Below, piece after piece: positions 1-12,148 of a stretch of DNA of 64,000 nucleotides. Both the position numbers and the translations under genes were made by a program. The DNA lies in assembly GCA_033816765.1 (NCBI GenBank), contig CM066292.1, forward strand, positions 1,674,001 through 1,738,000, in the 5' to 3' direction. The stretch comes from Nothopassalora personata. Its lineage: Eukaryota; Ascomycota; Dothideomycetes; Mycosphaerellales; Mycosphaerellaceae. The notes beneath the pieces were generated by a model. It worked only from the letters and a program-made list of their open reading frames with translations. It had not been told where the DNA came from and searched no databases. Within the stretch, counting starts at the first letter, position 1. Each line of letters begins with the position of its first letter.

Positions 1-1440
1 ACCGTATAGTAGCCGACTATAAGGCGTTAAGGAGAAGTAAATGAGACTAGCACTAGAGCATAAACAAAACTTTTCTTAACTATAAATAAAACAAAAGCTA
101 AAGAGTAGCGCGCCTACTAGGGGCCACGTAGAGTAGTAGTAGGCGAGGAGCCCGCGAGTAGCGTGTAAGGCGAGCGCCTCAGTTATCGTTACGTAGTAAC
201 TTAGGTAAGAATGCCTAGTCGGCGGCGGTAGTGTCGATGTTCTACGCCTATAGGAACTAGGACTACGGTTAGTAGGGTATACGTAGGCGAGGAACATACG
301 ACTTACGGCGCGGCCGAGTTCGAATAGCCTATTAAGGGTGCGGTTCTACTCCTACTAGAGCGCGAGGGCTTCGGCGGCGGGGGCGGCGGCAGTAGCGGCG
401 GCGGCGGAGGCACGTATGCGGGTCTCCCCGGCACGCTTGTACTTATAGGCATTAAACTGCCTAATGGCCTATAGGAAGGGTTAGCCGAAGCATAGGGGAC
501 GCACTAGAGCCCTCCCCCGCGAGTAGTAGTCGACTCGCACGAGCGAAGCAGCAACTTACCTCCTTAATGTCGTTACCTAGCTAGGCACATAGGCGGATCT
601 ACTCTACTAGCTCCTGCTACTAGAGGTCTATAGGCGCCTAGCCTATTATAGCCGTAAGGAAGTCGCGCTAGGACCGCGCGGCGCGTAGGCGGCTTACTAG
701 CGAGGGGATGGCGTAGCTAGTATTAGGCACGTAGCTATGTTTACTACGCCTATAGCGGCTACACTTCTTTAGGAGCTCGCCGGTAGTAACACTATTACAG
801 TTATCGGCCTCGTCTAGCAAGTAGTTAGTATGCGAATCGTAGGCGACACGCGTAGAGACTTACCCCTAACGAAGTACGGGAGGCACCGTATACACATGTT
901 AATTCTCTACGAGAGCTTAGTAGCTAGCGAGGGCGTTAGTAGCTACGAGGGTAATACTAGTCGCTTACGACCACTAGGCGTTCTAGGTGCGTCGCGTACT
1001 AGAGCCGCCTAGCGGCGCTCGTCTTCTACGGCGCTAGTAGTACTGTCGCTACTAGTGCTACTAGAGGAGGCGGAGCGGCTAGAGAATAGCGGCGAGGAGG
1101 GCACGGTAGACATAATGATAATAATAATGCTAGCGAGGCGCTTACGATAATAGTACGGTGCGGGTGCGTGGTAGTAGTATAGCGAAGGTAATAAGCTAGG
1201 GAGCGTGCTAAGAAAGGGCTAGGTTAGGCTAGAGTTTTATGCCCCTAACTAGCTACGTCGGCATAGCAACTAAGCCTTACTTACCTACACCTACATAACG
1301 ACACGCACGTAACCCGCATGTAGGCCGCATACCAACTATGGTTCTAGAAGTACATAGGAGCCTCTACGTAGTAACTAGCGAGCTAAGGATAGCTCGTACG
1401 GGAGGGGAGGCAATTATAAGGGGCAGCCTAGTAGCTAACC
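1..1440. repeat. RIP-degraded repeat DNA, family unknown
   Basis: No intact gene is present. CA/TG dinucleotides are scarce and TAG/TAA is frequent, as expected after RIP. If stops are read through, the minus strand gives a fairly coherent degenerate frame over roughly 1-1,080. It is Arg/Ser/Leu-rich, and in it the stops sit where Gln or Trp would fit. I cannot assign it to a family. A GC-rich GGC/GGA-type low-complexity patch lies at about 367-412. Alternatives are a broken transposon C-terminus or a degraded host duplicate. Confidence 0.6.
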
Positions 1441-1669
1441 CCTACATGTGGCCTTGCATGTAACATGCGGTCGCGACCGGCTACTAAGCCGCACGTAACA
1501 CGCATAAGTACACCTTACGACGCGCGATACGTCTTAAAAAAAAGGCAAGAATTAGTTCATCTACGACTAGTAGGTCGTGGGCGTGCTATACATTGCGACA
1601 TCCCCTTAACACTAATTAAACCTAAGGATTTAGATAATAGCTCCCGGAGTTACCTCCTCCTTTAGGGGT

Positions 1670-4600
1670 TACTAGAGGGAGTCGCGAAAGCGGTCTATAA
1701 GGCTTACGGGCTTTACCTAAAGTAACCTAAGAAGTTTAGGGACTTTTAGAGGATCCTCGATAAAGCTACTAGCATCGTAGATAGTAAGGAGGGATAGAAA
1801 GCTATATATATAGATTTCCCTCTTACTTTACCTTAGCTATACCGCTTAGTCGTAAAGTAAATGCCGCGCCTTAAGCCTAAGATTAATGCGCTTAAGAAGG
1901 CTACCTCTAGGACTATTATTAATAATAACCTAATCTAGAGGGTAGCTAAAATAAGTATACGTATATACTAGCGCGGTCGCGTCGCGGACGCGGGTACCTT
2001 CTACCCGAGCGAGAATTAACGCTCTATATAACCGGAGAGGCACGACCTAGATACTAAACTATAAGTTTACGTATTGTAGCGTCCCCTATCGTAGAATCGC
2101 GAACAGTCTAAAGCGATAGATAGTTATTACTATAACTGTAGCAGTTTGAAGCACTAGGCTAGTAATTGTAGGGCGATAAGGTCCTTAATATCTCGGGGCT
2201 ACGTATACCTTGCCCTAAATAACTAGTAGTATCTAGGGAAAGAAGGCGATCCGCGTCCTACTAAGTTTAACTTTCGGAGGGACTATAGTAAACTGAAACT
2301 GCTCTATATGCTCCCTCTACTCGAAGAACATTATAGACCGATCGAGTTTAATAACTAGTATAAGATTCCCGTACTACGTAAGTAATAGATAAGTAGGGAC
2401 TACACTAGGGTAACTAAGGTTAGGCCTCCTAATCATTCTAAGCCCCCTCCTAACTTTAGGTATTTAATGGAGTATAGCCCTTAGGACGTACGGTCTAGCT
2501 AAACGGAGAAGGCTACTAGGATATATTAGGTCTTATTTAGAGAAAGTAAAGCGGAGTAGGCGATCGACTTAGGTAAGCTTAACGAGGTATCTACCTATCC
2601 TATATAGTCTAATAAAGTAAAAGGGAAGGTACCCGTAGGCATTCTAAAGAATCCGCACCTAAGGACCCGGTCCTTAGCCTAGGATCTACGAGCCCGAGCT
2701 AAGGCTACTAAGAAAGTTCGCCTTTAATTAGAATAGGAGATCCGGTAAGCTAAGATTAACTAGTAGGAGGTTAAAATAATTAACGAAGTTAGTGCTTAAA
2801 TAAGCGAAACTCAATTATCGGCTAAATCCGGGGTAACCCTAGGAAGGGGAAATAATGCCTAAGTAAATAGACTAGGGAACGATGCTAATAAAGGACTGCC
2901 TAAGGATATGCCTATTAGTCCCGTAAACGCCCCTTCGTATAAAGGAAGCGTATATAGAATGCTAAGACTATAAGGATTAATAACTACGTCTAACAATATA
3001 GTTTAGCTAGTAATAGCCCGGTTATAAAGGAAGAGGGTATTATCTACTAGATTAATTAGATCCTCTAGATAACGTTTCCTAATGTAAACGCCTAGGATTA
3101 GTTTCGATATAGTCGCTAGTTCGAGGCTACCCTCTTCGGTCGCGTTACTAACACCCCCGCTCTTTAGGAGAAGCTCGCTATAGTGTAACGTCTTATAGGA
3201 AAGGACCCTAAGGTTCGTACTAGACAAGTGGTTACCTATAAAGATAAACCTAAGTATAATAAGGAGGTCTTCCGCGAAGATAGTTAGGCCTAGTATATAG
3301 GAGTGTATTTAACTATACTTTACTCTAAGGGTACGGTCCCTACTACTAAGCTATATAAGGACGTTAAGAAGATCGGGCTCTCTAGTGTCCTTAATAACTT
3401 TACTATAGTCCCTAGTCCTTGGGTAGTAGCGGAGTTTAGGATAAATAAGAACTAGATTAGGTGCCTAATTAATAAGGGTTCCGAGGTAAATATTATCGGC
3501 TAGAGGAACGCTTATAGGTTTAGATTACTAGTAATGTCGAGTACTTAGCTTACCTTTCGAGGTGCTAGAGGGCGGGCCTAGTTTAAAGGTGTTATAGGCA
3601 ATTTAGATATTTAGGTATTTAGGGTTTACTACTAAGTAGACATATTTATCTCCTCGGATCTAAACTTACTAACAATCCTAGGACGTCCGTAGGCCCGTAA
3701 GGTACGGCTCACTACCCGTAACTACGATAATAGTTCATAGGAGGGGACTATTACTAGCCGTAAAGGTAAAAGTGTTATATTTACTACCCTAGTTAGCTCG
3801 GATAGGTATAAGACCCTTTAAGAACTATTAAAAGCGTCGGGAAATAGAAGGGTAGGTTAAGTTACGGCGCTTAACCTACTAACTTACTAAAGCCGGATTT
3901 AATAAAATCGGTAAGGTTCTCGTACTATCTCAGAGAAACCTCGGACTTTAATTTACCGGTCCCGGGACCGGTAAATAGCTATAGTGAGGAAAACGGATAC
4001 GACTACGACACGACGTATCTATAGGAACCCGGCAAGGCTCTAACGCCTAGTAACTATTTAGCTCACTTATTAGGATTGCTTAGGACTACTAGAATAAAGG
4101 AACGAGTTGTAGAAATTGGAATAGGCGCGTTTAAGGGAGATTCTATTACTAATGTTTATTTAGTTTAAGGGGATTAGCCCTCCGAGATCCTAAGGTAATC
4201 TACATTAAATACTTAGGTACGGAAGCAATAGGTAGGCTAACATATAGCTAACATTAGGATACCGTAGGTCTTTACGATGTATAAGCGTAAGGCGGATAAA
4301 AAGAAGCTAGTAGACGCGAGCGTTCACAAACGCCTAGAATCACGAGTTAAGGGAGATATAGAATGGAAGCGTAGGGCACTGTACCTAGAATCTAAGATGC
4401 CTAAAGGATAAGGTCCGTTCGATAGGAAGTACTTAACTAAGAAATTCTTAAGTATTAAGCGAGGTAGCCGAATTACGCTAGAACGACTTACCTTAATTAA
4501 GGTTAGCATTAAGCTATTGCTAATGGAAAGGGCCTTATTCGATGAGATGCTCTATAACCGGGAGGCAGTCCTCGCTTAGGATTTTAGTTACATAAGGCAA

Positions 4601-7600
4601 ATTAGGTACGACGTTATGCTACCTTAGAAGATTAACACGGTCCCTTATAGGCTATAGTAGGCACGCCCTATCCGGTTGCACCTAAGTCTTAGGGCGATTA
4701 TTAAGCGTATAATTAGAGCCCGGATTAAGAACAACATCCTAGAATACTCATAAGGCTTATATTCTAATAGCTAGTTCCTAGTCGTAAAAAAGGTTAATAC
4801 CTCTAGAAGCGATGTGCTATATCGGTTAATTAACTTAGCTATACTCCTAAATAAGGTTACTATACGCGATGCTAACATTCCACCGGATACGGATAGCTTC
4901 TTAGAGGATTTTACCGGGTACCGAGTCGCTTTACTTATAGACCTGTTTTTAGGTTATAATTAGATTACTTTAGATAAGTCCTACCGGGACTTAATAGCCT
5001 TTATAACCCCTCTTAGCCTAGTACGTAACACGACTCTACCTTAAGGAGCTACTAATTCAGTTACTTAGTTCGTGCGTGCGGTAATAAAGATTCTACTTAA
5101 TTATATCTCGTATCGAGCGAAGCCGTTTCTCGATAACATCGGTATTAAGGGACTAACTAAGGACTATAGGAATATAGAAGTAGAGCCTAGGTTAAGGAGA
5201 TAGGTCGTTAAGCACATTGTTTCCCTAGATCTAGTTCTTACTAACTTAGAAAGAGCTAGTGCGGTAGTTACTAGAGGCAAATCCTAATAGTTATACGAGA
5301 AGCTTAAGATCGTTAGGTACGTTACTAGCCCGGATAGTCGCTATCCTAACCTAAAGGTTATAGCTAAGATCCTAGATTAGCGTACGCCTACCTATATTAA
5401 GGAGGTCCGCACCTATATAGGGCTATGTATATACTTCTGGATATAGATCCCCTAGTTCGTTATTATTGCTCGACTAATATATAAGCTACTAAAGAAGGAC
5501 GCTAAGTTTACCTAGATAGAAAATAAGCAGTTCTTAAAAGAAGAGGTTACTAGATATCTTATATAGGCTCTAGCCTTAGTTACCCTCTACTACTTACCTA
5601 GTGCTAGGTCTATCTTTATCTTAGTTAATGCTAGCGGTACTAGATAGGGATGTATCGTTTCTTAAGAATTAATAGACAGTACCCGACGGCGTTATCCGGT
5701 GCGGTATAAGAGTAGAATCTAGAACGCGTTAGAATCTAGATATAATGCTAGTAAGCGGGAATGCCTTAGGGTCCTTAAGGGGCTTAAGAAGATCTAGAGA
5801 TATGTTACTAGCGTTAATTTTGTCCTTAAGATTAATGCTAAGACACTTATATAGTAACTTAACCGGCCGGCTTCGGACCTACCTAACTCGGCAATAGCCC
5901 GGTAGGTCGTATAGATTAGGCTATTTACGTTCGAAGTAAAGCACGTTACGGGGACTAGGTATACTAGCCTAGATGCCCTGTCTCGTAGGCCCTCTATACT
6001 TTAGGAACCTAGAGAAGCTAACGGAGACGAAGTTAACCGGGTAATTAATAATAAGCTATTGGGGTACCTAGAGCCGGTCGATACCTACCTAGTTAAAATC
6101 TAGAAAACACGACATCTCGGGGACTAATACTCTAAAAGCTCTTAGTAACTTGCTTAGGTTATAAAAACTAGGACCCGGCCCGATAGTGTTACGCGTACTA
6201 AGTACCGGCGGCTAGTAAAGAAGAGCGTTAATTTCTTTATCCGGGATTAATTGCTATTCTTCTAGAAGCGCCGAGGAGTACCGTTATAACTTATAATTAA
6301 CGATAATAAGGCTTAGAAGGAGATCGTTATAGAATACTATAAGAGACACGGTTATCGTAGCGCTAAGGTCGTATATAACCTTATTTCCGATCGGTATTAC
6401 TAGGACGGGTACTTTGCCGATGTCTCTACGTAGGTTCGCAGTTATGCTCCTTATAGGTTTTGCGAAGGTAACTAGCGCGCTAGTAAGCTTTACTTATTGA
6501 CCCCTTAGGTTATTAGTAAGAAGTAGTACTCGGACCCCGTCTAGGTATATAAAAATAGATACCTCCTAGTTACGCGCGAAGCACTTAGCAACTGGATCGA
6601 GGCTAGAGTAACGAGGGCACCTCCTAGCTCTAAGACGGTTGCTAAGTTTCTATATAAGGATATCTTCTATAGGTACGGCTACTATACTAAAATTATGCTT
6701 AATAACGCTACGGTTTATACGGCTAAGGCTAAGCGGTTACTCGTAGAACTTAGTGTTCGAAGGATCCAAATATTACCGTACTATCCGTAGTCTAATGCTT
6801 CGGTCGAGGTTAGATACCGTCCGATTCTTATAGCGGTAGTAAAGCTTATAAGGAACATATACTACGGATAGGAGCAATAGGTACCTACTATATTATAGGA
6901 TAATAGGACTACGACCTATCATACTACTAGAATAACGCTAGCTTAGGTCCTATATAGCTATCGTACGATTCTACTAATTAAGGTTAAGTACCCGACGTAG
7001 GCTAATTATTAATAGGGATTAGTAAGGACGACTAAGGACCTACTTACTATACGTACGCGTTAACTCTAGGCTCGAGACCTTAGTTTCGAAGAGCTACATA
7101 CTCGAAGGAAGCGGCTAAGAGAACTTAGTAAAGACTACTTTAATTCTTACCGGAATGTTAACTTTATTAGTTTCTAGAAGGGCGACCTTATTATAAGGTT
7201 CGACAAACTATATAAGGACGACTTCTTACGCAAGATCGGTTACCAATAGTAAGGTCTATATCGGGTGTCTAGTGTCTCTAGGGAATTTAGTACCTATATT
7301 CTTAAGGAACTTAATAGTACGCTAATAAAGGGTGTTTAGGTATAAGAAAACCTTAACCTAGTTCTAGAGCTTCGCCCGGATAATATAGGAGTACTAGGTT
7401 TAGATAATAGGATCGATCTTGTAATAGGGGAGGGAGAAGTCGCTAATAGCGTCGCTAATAGCGAAGATAGTAGTAATTCGAACGAGATCGAGCCTATTAC
7501 CGACGAAGACGTAGTACCTATAGGAGTTAACGAAAGGGGATTAGATCCTAAACCGGAATCTAAGAAGCTATAGGTTAGGCCTTATAACCTTTCTATAGCT

Positions 7601-7700
7601 AAAATTTTACAGTTTAGTAGGATCGAGGCTAAGAACTAATTAGTTAGTAATAGCGTACGGAGTTCACTTCCCTTAGGCATGTGTTACGTATGCCCTTTAG
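1670..7700 (+). mobile_element. RIP-degraded Ty3/gypsy retrotransposon A
   Basis: Reading through TAA/TAG stops gives a gag-pol order on the plus strand. There is a gag-like stretch at about 2,250-3,000, then an aspartic-protease-like segment at about 3,455-3,500 (degenerate 'LINKGSEVNII', expected LIDSGS). Reverse transcriptase follows at about 4,690-5,160, with recognisable gypsy blocks: a degenerate 'YSNS*FLVVKK', then 'VTIRDANIPPD' and 'GATNSVT*FV'. RNase H-like sequence lies at about 5,560-6,000, a zinc-binding and integrase core region at about 6,330-7,000, and a C-terminal tail to about 7,690. Every domain carries stops, so the element is dead. LTRs could not be delimited. A 26-bp palindrome at 3,951 lies between protease and RT, and another lies just after the coding region, so the copy may also be interrupted. 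Confidence 0.8.
3951..3976. repeat. 26-bp perfect palindrome, copy 1
   Basis: This is a perfect 26-bp palindrome with core ACCGGTCCCGGGACCGGT and arms ATTT/AAAT. It lies inside the degraded gypsy element, between the protease-like and RT-like segments. An identical copy lies at 7,781-7,806 and a diverged one at 12,061-12,086. The flanks of the three copies are not alike. Confidence 0.95.
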
Positions 7701-7780
7701 TTTATTAAGCCAATTCGGTTATCTAGACTTTACTTTATAGGGTGTCCTTACCTTAGTTAGACCTTAGTTAGTAGAGTTAC

Positions 7781-7806
7781 ATTTACCGGTCCCGGGACCG
7801 GTAAAT
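7781..7806. repeat. 26-bp perfect palindrome, copy 2
   Basis: Identical to the 3,951-3,976 copy and 3,830 bp downstream of it. It sits about 80 bp after the last recognisable coding sequence of the gypsy A element. Confidence 0.95.
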
Positions 7807-8370
7807 CGAATTACGTAATAGTGTAGTATGCCTCTATTAAATGCTTACCTAGGTAGTTACTAGCACTAGTTTTCGGTTATATGTAGGGTTATCGGACCTT
7901 TAGTATAACCTTAATAGTACTACTCTTACTACTTATAAGGCCGGTCTCGGTACTACTACCTTATAACGGTTATAGGGACATACGCTAAGAGGCATACTTA
8001 AGCGTAGCTCTCTACCTACTACTTCCTCTCTTTTTCTTTAAACACTAATACTATTACTAGAACTACTAACACATCTATCTACTACTACTATATACATTAG
8101 ACGGTTCTTTAGCCTCTCTCTCTTTACGACCTTAACCTTCTTTAAAGCCCCTACTTAGATACTAAGCTTTTAAAGCTTATAAATACTCTAGAGTAGTACT
8201 ACGAGATAGCTAGCTCTTACGATCTTACTACTAGCGAATCCTAGTTATTATAGCTTTAGCTAGTCCTTCGTTACGCCCGGCTAGCTCGAGTATAGCGCTT
8301 ACTAGTACTATTACTAGGCTTACCCGCCTACCTTAGACCTTATTCGAGTCCCTTCGCCTACCGGATAACG
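7807..8370. other. RIP-degraded spacer
   Basis: AT-biased sequence with pyrimidine-rich runs (for example about 8,010-8,060) and no reading frame I can support. It lies between gypsy A and the next degenerate coding stretch. Confidence 0.5.
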
Positions 8371-8379
8371 TTAAGCATG

Positions 8380-11160
8380 TCCTTACTAACACGAACACGC
8401 CGAAGTCTGCCGCTAATGTTATGTTCCGCGAGCTTAGTCCTTAGAAGCGGGTTAAGGTGTTAAAGGACTTCTATAAGGGCTTCGAGAAGGTGTTTGAAGA
8501 CTACTCCGTCTAGGTTAACCTATTTTTCGAGGAAGTTAAGAGCGGCATAGGCAAGAGCTACTAGGATAAATTCCTTAGTAATAAGAAGCTCGATGTCTTA
8601 TTTCCTATTGTCGGCAAGATTCGTAAGACCGGTTTAGAGATTCGTAACCGAGAGAAGACTCTTCGAGCTACGCTTACCCGCTACTAGCTACAGTAGATAG
8701 ATAATAAGATTCTTAATCGACGCGTTATCTCCGAGCTTTATAGTACTAATAGCGGTCGCCGCTAGTTTACGGCCTTTATTAACAAGTACCTAGATTATAG
8801 TAGGGCTATTAGTAGAATTTAGAGGGTATTAATCTAGCGTATAAGGATCGGCCGTAAGGGCATAGACCGTAAGCAAATTCTAGAGCCTAGTAATCTTACT
8901 CGGTACAATAGGGAGGCTAAAGCACGTAGTATTGATCCGTAGTTGGCTAAGAGTAGGGAGATTATTAGAAGACACCGCCTAGCTATCTATAAGGATAGCC
9001 TTCTATACTTTATAGAGGGTACTATTACTAAGAAGTCCGCGTCCCTAGAGGATAGTATAGATTAACCTAGACTATCTAGCTAGTAACAGCCTTAGCTACC
9101 TTAGCTACTACCGGGTAGTAAAGGTAAAGGACGTACGAAGAGTACTACGCTAACTCTACTAGCCTCTACCTAGCCTATAGTCCTATCGAGAGGCGGTCGT
9201 AAGTCGAGTCGACTTAAGTAGCTCCGTATAGGCGAGAGTATAGGTAAGGGCATAACTACGCCTACTTAATCCTCGCCTAACCGAACGCTAGACGGCGTAC
9301 CTATACGCGAAGGCACTCCGCTAGGTAATACTACGATCTACTCCGGCCCTAACTAAGAATAGTAATCCGATACTTACTATGTTACCTTCGGCTATAATTA
9401 GGGATGTATTAGTCTTTAAGGATTAGATCCTATAAGAAGACGAGGCCCTCCGGATTAAGCGCGCTAACTGTACCTATAATAAGCGGTACTATAGCATTAA
9501 GTTTAGAAACTCGATTAATATAGATAGTATTAACTAGCTACCTAAGTACCGGATAGCGGGCCTTAAGATGCTCGAATATGCTGTCTCGTAGGTTCTTAAG
9601 AGGGATAGTAAGGTTAGCGCTATAATGTGCGATTAGTATGTTCGAGATTTCTACTATAAGGCCCTCTACTTCGTTACGAATCCCGGTATTACCGCTAATA
9701 CCCTATATAAGCGCGCGCTTAAGGTCTAAGACTAGCTCTTTAAAGGTAAGAGTTTTTTAGCTATTAAGGTAAAGAATAGGTCGTGGTTTCGCCCTAATAA
9801 GTGTAGTTAGAAGACTATTAACCCGCTTAGCTACCTCCGCGTTCGAGGTAAAGTCGGTACTACGAGTAGCATCGTTACGTATACTAACTACAACTAGATC
9901 CTCGACAAATTCGGCATTAATGAAGCTAACTAAGCCGATCTTAATAGCACCGGTACCTATATTAATAGTAACATATTATACTAGTATAATAACGCTAAAC
10001 TAGCGCCGCGGGTTAAAATAGTTAGAGAGATAATAAGTCGAGAATTCGACGTGTACCGATAGTACCTACGAGAATTAAATAAGGTTAGTAACGGCGGCGT
10101 CTACTAGAACATGTAGTATTCTCTAAGCTAATAGATTATGCGACAAGACCCCGGGCTGTAGCTCTTATAAGTAGCTCTATACCCTTAACACTGTACTCGG
10201 TTTATCTCCTTCCCTAGGCCTACGATTTTTAGCTTTAATAGGGCTTATTAGGGGGGTAATGCGAACGCTATAGTATAGTATACTAGGGTCGACTTAAACC
10301 TCGAAATTGAAAACTACTAGACTAGTAACCGGCTTAATATGCTGTACTCTCTTAACTTAGAGGGCACTAGTAGGCCGGAGTTTTTACACGGTTTTTATAA
10401 GTAAGGGAATGCTATAGAGTTTATCTAGTAGTGCCGGATTAACGACTGTATAGAAGACGGCCAATTTAAGCGTTTCTTCTCGGTTAGGGTTTAGAATTAC
10501 CTAAGTAAGAATAGCATTAGCTAGTTTAGAGAGGACCTAAGCGCTAGGTAAATGCGGGTAACTACTATAGGCGTTCTAATAAGGTAGGCCGTACATAAGA
10601 AGACGCTACGTTAGATTAACCCTTACTTTATCGAGATCCGCGACGATAACTATCTTAAACTCTAGAGAAGCTAGAGCATACACTAGGTAATAGACCTCTA
10701 TCGTGACTTTAAGACGCTAAGTAAGAGCGCTATAGGGTTTAAGTATCGACGCCTAGTACCTAGCTATCCTTTCCCTACGGCCGTATACCTTAGTAGCATT
10801 AGCCCTCTATTCGATGCCCTAGCGGGTTTAAAGTCTTAGAACGATAACGAAGTTATCCTTAATACTAGAAGGTAGCTTAACGCTACGGTCCGCCTAGACT
10901 CGGAGCTCTTCTATAAGAAGATATATAAGTAGCGCGTCCGAGCTATAAAATTAGTAGATAAGCAGCTTAGCTTAGTTACTACTCTCGAGTAGATGTGCTT
11001 TATAAGTAAAGGGCGTAATAAGAGCTTCTTCCGTAACTACTATAGGAACTTTACTAGCTAGCTACTTAGGGACGCGTCTAGTAAGACTAGTGTTAGGTAC
11101 GACAACGAGTAGGTCTAGACAAAGGAGTTGTGTAAGAATAAGTAGAACTGAGTAGTTAGT
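8380..11160 (+). pseudogene. Degenerate long coding stretch, family unassigned
   Basis: A single plus-strand theme can be followed for roughly 900 codons if TAA/TAG are read as former Gln/Trp codons. The N-terminal part is Lys/Arg-rich (for example 'MFRELSP*KRVKVLKDFY'). The middle and end contain phrases such as 'NRSWFRPNKC' and 'FKYRRLVPSYPFP'. I saw no YxDD, DSG or integrase zinc motif, so a retroelement pol is unlikely. A transposase or tyrosine-recombinase-type protein is possible but unproven. The density of stops fits RIP. A 12-bp tandem array begins about 60 bp after its end. Confidence 0.4.
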
Positions 11161-11213
11161 ACGGGTTTATAGGCTCCTAGTTTCTAGTTAATTTCCGGCT
11201 ACAGCTATAGCCT

Positions 11214-11297
11214 ATAATTCTAGTTCTAATTCTAGTTATAATTCTAGTTCTAATTCTAGTTATAATTCTAGTTATAATTCTAGTTCTAATTCTAGTT
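11214..11297. repeat. 12-bp tandem repeat, 7 units
   Basis: Seven tandem 12-bp units alternate between ATAATTCTAGTT and CTAATTCTAGTT. The array sits just 3' of the unassigned degenerate coding stretch. Confidence 0.9.
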
Positions 11298-12060
11298 AAT
11301 GCTTCGGGTACGGGTGCTTCTAGTCCTTAGATCTTACTTGTTTCTTATAGTTACTTTTCTTCCCTTAACTCACTTTCTAGCTACGCAATAGACTCGTCTT
11401 TAGATTTATTAGGTTACTAGTACTAACACTTACTTGTCTTATGAATGGCGTTTACATTATTTAACTATCTAGCTCGTTCGATTAATGCTAACATAGCTAC
11501 CTAATCCCTCGCTAGTTTCGTAGCATACGTTAACGTAGTACGACTAGCGCGAGTCGCGGATTATTAACGTTACTATTACGGTCTCTATTAAAGAAATCCT
11601 TTCGACCTTTATAAACTGTCGTTAGTAGGCCCTAGGATTACCTAACATCTTATATATTAAGCTAAATAGTAGGGTAAGCTACTATGCTACTATAAGACTA
11701 CCTTAGCTTATAGCGACTAACTAAGCTACCTATAGTACCCGGGCTTACTGCTTTAGAACCTAAGGATAGGTTCGTAATAGGGGAGGATATATTAACGACT
11801 AATAGGTTGCATTAACCTTAGGTTTAGAGGGGGTCCCTTAGGTCCAACTTGCCCTAATTTCATTTAGGTTTAATTGGACATTTAGGTAAGCTAGTAGGAC
11901 CTAGTATAGCTATTAAGATATATACTACGTAGTTAAGTATTATAAGCATAGTATTAAGGCAATAATTTAATTTATACCTCTCGAGTAGAGGGCATAGGGG
12001 TTTAGGGTCCGCTAATCCTCTTGTTTTATCTAGCTACTGCGCTACTTGTCACGTGACCTG
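11298..12060. other. RIP-degraded spacer
   Basis: AT-biased and depleted of CA/TG, with no supportable gene. A short GTCACGTGAC palindrome lies at about 12,048-12,057, just before the third copy of the 26-bp palindrome. Confidence 0.5.
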
Positions 12061-12086
12061 ATTTCGCGGTCCCGGGACCGGCAAAT
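12061..12086. repeat. Diverged copy 3 of the 26-bp palindrome
   Basis: This copy shares the central CGGTCCCGGGACCGG core and the ATTT/AAAT ends with the copies at 3,951 and 7,781, but differs at a few arm positions. It lies between the RIPped spacer and the AT-extreme C2H2 reading frame. Confidence 0.85.
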
Positions 12087-12148
12087 ACCCCTGCTTACGT
12101 AAGCACCGCTCCATACGACTACAACTCGGATAGGCCTACATAGGGTAG

